Positions 57,341 through 64,000 of a DNA stretch of 64,000 nucleotides are shown piece by piece. The position numbers and the translations under genes are program-made. The notes under the pieces are model-generated. The model saw only the letters and a list, made by a program, of their open reading frames with translations. It was not told where the DNA came from and did no database searches. The DNA lies in the NCBI GenBank assembly GCA_034359265.1, contig CP136890.1:68821501-68885500 (forward strand), given 5' to 3'. Every line of letters begins with the position of its first letter. Positions within the stretch are counted from its first letter, which is position 1. The DNA is from Canna indica. Lineage: Eukaryota; Streptophyta; Magnoliopsida; Zingiberales; Cannaceae.

Positions 57341-60300
57341 TTATTCCTCATCATCTGAATAATAGTCTTTGAATTCTTCCTCTTCTTCCTCTTCTTCATC
57401 TTCTTCATCTCCAACTTCCTCAATTTCATGATCGTCATCATCAGCATATTCAACTTGTAATTGAATTGACGTTGTGTCTGCATCCTCGAGTATTGGAATA
57501 ATACGATCTACAGTAAGAGGATCATCTTCTCGATAGAAACCATCTGTCATACCAGGTATCAGCTCATTTTCTCCTACTATCGGATCAATTTTTCCTCTAC
57601 CTTTTGTCTTACAGACTACACGCCAATCTGCTCTATCTTTATTTCGGGCCGGATACTTCGCGTAATATACTTGTTCGGCTTGTGATGCCAATATAAAAGG
57701 CTCATTTGATGCTAATTTAGATTTATAATTAACCTCAACAAGTTTGTATTTTGGATGAACTTTCATGCCCCTTTCTGTTGTATCGAACCAATGACATCTA
57801 AATAGAATAACTTATTTCAAACCGAAGTAATGCAACTCTATCACTTCTTCCACCAGTCCATAAAAATTCATATCACATTCAACATAGGTTGTCCCTTTCA
57901 CACAGACCCCAGCATTCATCATCTTCTTTGTAAATGCATATTCAACCGTGTGAAATTTATACCCCTTAACAAAATATCCGCTATAGCACGACACAAGTCG
58001 TGATGGTCCACTAACAAACTCAAATATTCTTTCATCTATTTTAGCTCTGTGATCTTTGCTGTAAGTCTGAATCCAAGTAGGGAAATCACGATTCCGTAAT
58101 CTCTCCAATTTTTCATCGTTGTGAATAGAGTATTTTTGCACCATCTCAATGTCAAATATTTCAATGAATTGTTCTATCTCTGGACAATTGAGTAATACAT
58201 ACAAGTGTGCCAAATGATACTCTTCCTCGCTTAAGTGTCGAGATGGACGAGAACCAAAAGCACGACCAGAGTGACAAAATATATTTAAACGTCCATCTGA
58301 ATATCGAACACTCCCGTCGTCGTTACGTGGAAGACGATCAAATCTTGTCTGCACTGTCGATTCAAAGTAAAATGAGCAGAATGTTGAAATTTCTTGGATG
58401 ATATACGATTCAGATATTGATCCTTCAACAGCTGCGATGTTCTTTACTTTTTTCTTCAGACGATTCATGTATCTTTCAAATAAGTACATCCACCGATATT
58501 GAACGGGGCCACCAACTCGTGCCTCGTATGCCAAGTGTATCGGTAGATGCTCCATCGAGTCAAAAAATGCAGGATGGAAAAACTGCTCCAGCTTGCATAT
58601 GATTTCAACAATATTATTTTCAAGTGTTGACATATCTTCGACTCGAAGGACATTTGCACAGATATTTCTAAAAAACATACTTAATTCAGTCAATGAATCC
58701 CAAATATTATCAGGTAGAAGATCTCGAAATGCGAACCGAAAGTAATCTCTGCATGAATACATGACAATCATGGCTCTTCATCCCTGATATTTTACAATCA
58801 TCGACGTTCACACATCGAGATAAGTTTGAAGCATATCCATCGGGTAATCTGAATTCTTTTACCCATTGTCAAACATCTTTGATCTGTTGTTTATTTAACA
58901 CATATAGGGCCTTCGGTTTCAGATATCGTCCGTTGACCTCTTGTAACTCCAACTCTGGTCTTTTACAAAGTATTTTCATATCATGTCGGGCTTTGACATT
59001 ATCTTTAGTTTTTCCGAAAATATCCATCAAAGTGTGGAAAATATTATCAAACACATTTTTTTCAATGTGCATGACATCTAAATTATGTCGAATCAATAAT
59101 GAACTCCAATAGGGCAATTCCCAAAAGATACTTTTTTTCACCCAGTTATGTGTTTGGCCAAAACCTAACACTCTTTCATTGCGACCAAATACTATATCTG
59201 GAAGTGCTGAAACACGTGCTAACATTTGTTCACCAGACAACATCGGTGGTGGCCCATCTCTTTCGACTCTGCCCTTAGTAAATTTATTACGATTCCTTTG
59301 ATACTGATGATTAGCCGGTAGGAATCGACTATGACAATCAAAGAATGAGATTTTTCGTCTGTTCTGAAGACTGATTGATTTAGAGTGTTCCATACAATAC
59401 GGACAAGAGAGTCGGCCGTGAGTGCTCCAACCAGACAATATGCCGTACGTCGGGAAATCATTGATTGTCCACAAGACCGCGGCCTTTAAATTGAAGTTTT
59501 GCTTCCGATGACAATCATAAGTGACAGCTCCCTCAGTCCACAATGTTTTCAATTCATCTATCAAGGGTCTGAGAAATATGTCAATTTCTTTTCGCGGACC
59601 CTTAGGACCCGGAATAATCATCGAAAGATAAATAAATTCATCTTTCATACACATTGACGATGGCAAATTATAAACTGTCAGCAGCACTGGCCAAACTGAA
59701 TAAGGAGTTGCAGAATGTCCATACGGATTAAAACCATCTGTGCACAATACCAATCTTATATTTCTAGTATCCCTAGCAAATGAAGGATAATATGTATCCA
59801 AATGTTTCCATGCTTCACCGTCGGATGGATGAGTCATTACTGTATCATCACGACTTCTTGCATGCCAACTCATGTAGGGGGCTGTCTTTTCCGACATGAA
59901 TAATCTTTGAAGTCTCGGTGTTAGTGGAAAATACCGAAGCACCTTAAACGGGATATTTTTTTGTCGGGTCGATTTCTTCTCCTTATAACGAGGATGTTGA
60001 TATACAGGGCATTTATCCAACTGCACATTTTCTTTATAATATAAAATGCAGTTATTTTAGCATGCGTGTATTTTTTTCGTACCCAAGCCCCAATTTTCTC
60101 ATCAGCTTTTTAGTCTTATAAAAAGTTGGCTCAAACTTGTTATCAGTAGGCAACATTCCAATAATCAATCCTGCAATCCGATCATACGCAACCCCGCTGA
60201 TATTACAATCGGTCTTGATGTTTAGGAGCTGTGTCATTGCTGAAAAACTAGTGTATTTAGGACAATTCTCATACAAAGGTTCATCGGTAGCTTTCAACAT

Positions 60301-60857
60301 CTCATAAAATTCTGCAGCTTCTTTATTCGGTAATTCAATCTCTACCGTAATTTGTACTTCTATGATATTAACCGCTGTAGTATCTGGTGGGACTGATGTC
60401 TGAAGAACTGGCCGATCAACATTATTATTCAGGTGGAATTGACCCCCAAGACTATCAAGTATCATAGTTCTATAGGGATTAGAGTTCTATAGGGATTAGA
60501 TTGACTAGATGAAGAAGCACCAGCAGAGGAAGATTCACCATATGTCTGAACGATAGGATTACTCGACATCCCGACTTCACGTGACTCCCCGTGACAAGTC
60601 CATAGAAAATATTTTGGTGCAAATCCTTTGCTATATAGATGCAGAGTGACAGTCTCCCGATCCAAAAATCATCCATTCAAACAAATGCGGCACGGACATC
60701 GGATTTGATCACCGATGCTAACGAAATTCCGATTCGAATAGGCAAAATTTAGGAAGTACGTTACGCCTAATCGAAACTCATTCGTTAAAGCTCCACGATC
60801 AAGACGTCGGTACATCCAACTTCGATCAGCCGACATGATTCTGTCAATCAATGACAA
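57341..60857 (-). pseudogene. CACTA 2 TNP2 transposase (Transposase_21, DUF4218, DUF4216)
   Basis: Minus-strand order: N-terminal transposase-associated domain SADRSWMYRRLDRGAL (60833 on) with CPCRICLNG; a middle region with LNIKTDCNISGVAYDRI and LPTDNKFEPTFYKTKKLM (60225-60095); the core with IPFKVLRYFPLTPRLQRLF (about 59960-59905), LVLCTDGFNPYGHSATPYSV (59760-59700), YLSMIIPGPKGPR (about 59625), HGRLSCPYCMEHS (about 59425) and HNLDVMHIEKNVFDN (about 59090); DUF4218 (LPIHLAYEARVGGPVQYRWM, 58555-58495) and DUF4216 (GVCVKGTTYVECDMNFYGLVEE, about 57915-57850; then YKSKLASNEPFILASQAEQV, about 57720). It ends in an acidic tail. Damage: TGA near 60671, the 17-bp duplication at 60466-60499, a frameshift near 60050 and breaks near 58869 and 58771. 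Confidence 0.92.
60466..60499. repeat. 17-bp tandem duplication in TNP2
   Basis: AGTTCTATAGGGATTAG occurs twice in a row (60466-60482, 60483-60499). As 17 is not a multiple of 3, it shifts the TNP2 frame. Confidence 0.95.
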
Positions 60858-61970
60858 TTTCTTTGGTTAATGTCTTTAGGTGAGATGGTCCTATTCCATT
60901 CGGGATTTATGTTATTCGTACTGCACTTACGTTTTTATTTTAACTGTTAACTAATTATTCTAAATTTCGACAGCATCTCCCTACAGTTCTCCGAATACGC
61001 ATATCATCTGGGCGCGTATCGGAGAACAAGAGAGATGTTGCCAAAATTTAGAATAATTAGTTAACAATTAAAAGAAAAACGTAAGTGCAGTACAAATAAC
61101 TATATTCCCAAATTGTCCAATCAGGGACAATTCAAGAATTGTACATCGTATAAAAGATCATCTGCTTCTTTTACACGAACATACAATCCCTGAACGGATC
61201 TAAGGTTTTGCTAAATCATATTCGACTCGTCGATACGTACGTGAAACATATCAACTCGTCGGATGGATGATTATTTTCTAAATGTTTCGAGACAGTTCAA
61301 GTCCATATTGGATAATTCCGACACGAGTCCAAATTAGACGATTTCAGCAGGAGTCCAAAATGAACTATTTCGACGCGCGTCCGAAGTGGACGATTCCGGC
61401 ACAATGCTGAAGTGGACAATTCCGACGCGAGTCCACTGAGGACAACTTTGGACTAATTAATAATATTTTAACTAATTAATTAATATTAATCTACATCATT
61501 TTCATTAATTTAAATAATTAACCTACCATTATTAAATATTAATCTAACTAAATTAAACTAAAAATTAATATAAACTCTAAAAATTAATCTAAACCCTAAA
61601 AATTAATCTAACAAATTAAACAATTAATCTAAATAATTAATTAACAAATAAATAAATAAAAATTAATCTATAATTTTCGGCTCCGGAGTCTGGTGGACTC
61701 CGGTGTCGTACAAGATCCGGCGGCGGCCATCGGCCGCCCGCCGCTGGCCGAAACCCTAAAAATAGGGCTTCTGTCGGATTTCCCGTCGGCCACAATGGGA
61801 AAAGATGGCCGGGCAGCGATGAATACCTGAAATCGGCGGTCGAGGATGGACGGCAGCGTCGGCAGTAGCAGCTCGGCGTCGTCGGCAGCGGCGGCGAGAG
61901 GCGGGAGGAGGAGGCGGCGACAGTAGCGGGAGGAAGAAGGGGCGGGCGCGATCTGTGACCTATATAAACT
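60858..61970 (-). promoter_or_regulatory. CACTA 2 5' leader and promoter region
   Basis: On the minus strand a TATA-like TTTATATAGG lies at about 61958-61968, and the next 280 bases (61680-61940) are GC-rich with possible leader exons. The stretch 61000-61660 is very AT-rich with ATTAATCTAA repeats and could be an intron. The open frame 61668-61979 (Pro/Ala/Leu/Ser-rich) is not a recognised protein. Confidence 0.5.
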
Positions 61971-62217
61971 TATCAGCAACAGCTCACTCGCCCGTTAGAA
62001 AGCCGTTGCTAATAAGTTATCATCAGCAACGGCTCACTTGTCCGTTAGAAAGCCGTTGCTGATAATTAAAATCATCAACAACGGCTCGCGTGCCCGTTAG
62101 AAAGCCGTTGCTGATAATTAAAATCATCAACAATGGCTCGCGTGTCCGTTAGAAAGCCGTTGCAAATAGCAATGGCTTGAGCGGCCGTTGCTGAAGACTC
62201 AATTTCTAGTAGTGCAT

Positions 62218-62650
62218 CCGAAATAACGCCATCGTCACCTGGTGTTGATCTTCAATGGCGTAGAATTCAAAAAAATCCTCCGCCGGTGCGATCCAATCTT
62301 CGGCATCTGATCCATTGAATAGGGGCAGCTCCACCTGCGAAGGTTTTAGCGGAAAAGGAAACTCATCCTCCTCATTCGCCTCCCCCTGAGATGTTCCATC
62401 GATGAGATGGAGAGTTTTGAACTCCACTAGATCTTGCCGATTTCGTTTTCACTTTAGCCATTTGAACCATCTGATTTTTCAAGAGAGTAATCTGTAAAGA
62501 AACAGTTTGAAGCAATTTTTGTTGTGCATCCATAGCGCGTTGATGATTCTCTAAGTTGGTTTGGATTGCACCTAGCATCTGTTCATGTCGTTCATTGGTT
62601 TTTTGCAGCGATCTCACATATTCAGCGATCGATTGCGATCGAGTCTCCAT
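62218..62650 (-). pseudogene. Gypsy B gag, N-terminal part
   Basis: Begins METRSQSIAEYVRSLQKTNE with a coiled-coil region (NLENHQRAMDAQQKLLQ...). After a frameshift it gives LKPSQVELPLFNGSDAEDW and IEDQHQVTMALFRMH, which continues in 55103-54460 once CACTA 2 is removed. Gag-like NGSDAEDW... is the usual start of the retrotransposon gag domain in plant gypsy elements (LPxFxGxDPxxW). Confidence 0.85.
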
Positions 62651-62705
62651 GATCGATCTCAGTATTGCGAAGAAGGAACTATATGAAATGTCGAGAAGAA
62701 ACTCT

Positions 62706-62720
62706 CAATGAAAGCACCAA
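62706..62720 (-). promoter_or_regulatory. Primer binding site of gypsy B
   Basis: The minus strand reads TTGGTGCTTTCATTG directly after the LTR end. The tRNA it would use was not determined. Confidence 0.5.
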
Positions 62721-63125
62721 TGTCAGGAACTGTTTACCTAACTACTAGCGAGCAACCAAGTCATCGATTCAATGAAGAGCTCAAGAAATCATCGGCTCTC
62801 GGCGATCTAACCACGAACACGCGATCAGATCTAGATCTCAAAAAGACGAGGGAGAAGAGAAGGAAGAGAGAGAAGCAGAGAAGATAAGTAGAAGAAGAAT
62901 TCATTAACAATGATTGATGCCTCTTTATTAATTCTCATACGCTATTTATATCATTCCTATTACACGTGTCATCACTACATTTCATAGTCCTCGAGATATC
63001 GAGGTCTCCTCTTTACACATTGCTCTCGTACCGTCGACTTTGCCACGTCATCTGGGACATTTGAATTATCCTATACGTTATCTTCTCTCACCATGCTATT
63101 TCTTCTTTCCTCATTATTTGTGACA
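62721..63125 (-). repeat. 5' LTR of gypsy B
   Basis: TGTCAGGAACTGTTTACC...TTTGTGACA, 405 bases, matching 40369-40766. Confidence 0.93.
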
Positions 63126-64000
63126 TCAACCCCACAACCGAATTTGAGAACAAGTCTTTGATTGGAATATTTTACATCGATTTTTTCTCCGATTTAATTT
63201 CCGGTTTTTAATTTCTGCACCTATGCGCAAAACCTCCATTTTTATTCACAATCAATTTTGACTTTATTGAATTAAAAACTAACAAATCTTTGTGGATTCG
63301 ACCCTACTCATCGTGACTGCAAACTAAGAAAGTAGAATTTATTTTTGATGTCTTCCCATCAAGTAGAGCCTCTATTTGAGAAAATTCTTGCTTGCGAGGG
63401 TATTATGTTGATAAATAATAGTCAATTTTATTATAAAGTCATGTTGTTGTATTTTCCTTTACAATTTCTTGAAGGGCTTCGTATGAAAGGCACAATAAAA
63501 GAATTTCAAGGACAGTTTTGTCTACCATCATCTTTTCTTCTTTGGTATTAGTCATATTGTGTCCCCAAGTAATGTGTCTTATGGTTTCTAATTAACTAGG
63601 ATTGCTTTCATTTTCACCTCCAAGAGAGCATAATAGATGTTGCCATCCAACTTTTCAATTTCATACCTTGTGCAGTTGTGCGAGTCATGTTTGGGTAACC
63701 GGACTCTATTTCGTCACCAAAATATAGGGGGGGGCGGGGGGGGGGGGGGGGGAAATACTCCATTACTAACCAATTATTTATTCTTTCCCTCTAAGGAAGG
63801 AAGGAGGGAGATTCTTTCATTTATTTTATCTGTTAACATTACAGAATACAAGAACCAAGAAAGCGTTGTCCAAATTCAATTGGATCCAATAAATTTGTGG
63901 AGGTGAGTCATCCGGATGCATTTAACAACATCTCCATCACGTCCTATTCCCCGGAATATGAAGCTGCATGCAACGCAACTCAAGCTGACAATATTCAATT
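63126..64000 (+). mobile_element. Older LTR-like sequence (right part), then unassigned
   Basis: It continues the flank at 39191-40368. TTTGTGGATTCGACCCTACT at about 63290-63309 resembles a gypsy LTR late segment. After 63340 nothing specific is recognised. A G-run is at 63727-63752. No gene is seen in the last 650 bases. Confidence 0.35.
63727..63752. repeat. G-run
   Basis: Twenty-six bases, all G except one C at 63735. Confidence 0.9.

Larger units (their letters stand above)
55107..62214 (-). mobile_element. CACTA (En/Spm) transposon 2, complete (7.1 kb)
   Basis: The TIRs are CACTACTAGAAA at both ends, and CAT flanks it (55104-55106 and 62215-62217). Subterminal repeats of CAGCAACGGC/GCCGTTGCTGATAA fill 55125-55480 and 61970-62190. 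On the minus strand, the TNP2-like gene (57341-60857) is followed by a TNPD-like gene (55739-57265). Removing it rejoins gypsy B gag (QHQVTMALFRMH then the 55103 segment). It is the best preserved element in the window. Confidence 0.95.
40369..63125 (-). mobile_element. Ty3/gypsy element B, complete but split by two insertions
   Basis: LTRs at 40369-40766 and 62721-63125 are flanked by TCAAT (40364-40368) and TCAAC (63126-63130), a 5-bp duplication with one change. The span is 22.8 kb; without element A (42312-52607) and CACTA 2 (55107-62214) and their duplications, 5.3 kb remain. The minus strand encodes, in order, gag, protease, RT, RNase H and integrase. The two LTRs differ at roughly 35 of 400 positions by eye. 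No clear chromodomain was seen after the integrase, so the clade is left open; the short length and LTRs would fit a Reina-like element. Confidence 0.92.

Noticed and set aside
61668..61979. 103-codon minus-strand frame rich in Ala/Leu/Ser
   Set aside because: It lies in the GC-rich leader of CACTA 2 next to the TIR; CG-rich leaders give such frames by chance.
1..64000. A host gene, tRNA or rRNA gene, organelle insert or a wholly new system
   Set aside because: No intact non-transposon frame, clover-leaf pattern or conserved rRNA/organelle sequence was recognised by reading; a search tool could still find weak ones.

Overview
This window is plant nuclear DNA made almost entirely of transposable elements. 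The evidence is the set of families present: Ty1/copia, Ty3/gypsy chromovirus and Tat-like LTR retrotransposons, L1-type LINEs, CACTA (En/Spm) transposons with TNP2- and TNPD-like genes, hAT-type and Tourist/Harbinger-like non-autonomous elements. The copia LTR signature, a CCCCCCTCTAG-type end, and a tRNA-iMet-like primer site are typical of flowering plants. The species cannot be read from the sequence. I found no host gene with an intact reading frame, no tRNA or rRNA gene, no organelle insert and no CRISPR array.

Layout. 1-7350: a gypsy LTR fragment, the 3' part and LTR of a copia element on the plus strand, then a decayed copia pol on the minus strand carrying a Tourist-like MITE. 7365-9968: an insertion with 9-bp flanking repeats, a short exon-like piece and a LINE remnant. 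9969-18898: CACTA element 1 (both genes on the minus strand, heavily mutated), which itself received a 2.5-kb solo LTR and a 1-kb hAT-type element. 19460-24000: a cluster of copia LTR pieces, two of them in inverted orientation, plus a truncated CACTA end and a 1.6-kb insertion flanked by a 10-bp repeat. 24000-36310: Tat-like gypsy remnants (two internal regions, two LTRs) interrupted by a 3.2-kb hAT-type element containing a foldback, by another solo LTR, and by more copia LTR pieces. 36320-39040: an L1 LINE RT region split by a 0.9-kb MITE.

40369-63125 is one Ty3/gypsy element (B) of about 5.3 kb with 0.4-kb LTRs, stretched to 22.8 kb by two later insertions. The first is a 10.3-kb Tekay/Del-like chromovirus (A, 42312-52607, target duplication TCAAG). 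The second is a 7.1-kb CACTA element (2, 55107-62214, target duplication CAT). B itself sits in an older LTR-like sequence visible at 39190-40368 and 63126-64000. The order of events is readable from the joins: removing A restores a continuous RNase H frame in B, and removing CACTA 2 restores B's gag.

The retrotransposons look dead. Both gypsy integrases have Lys where the third catalytic residue (Glu) is expected, element A has lost the protease Asp, and copia has lost its integrase core. CACTA 2 is the best preserved, with recognisable splice sites in its second gene, but it also carries stops and a 17-bp duplication that shifts the frame. I did not find evidence of a new functional system. 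The items most worth checking are the foldback inside the large hAT-type element, the 1.6-kb insertion without terminal inverted repeats, and the shared LTR between two Tat-like internal regions.
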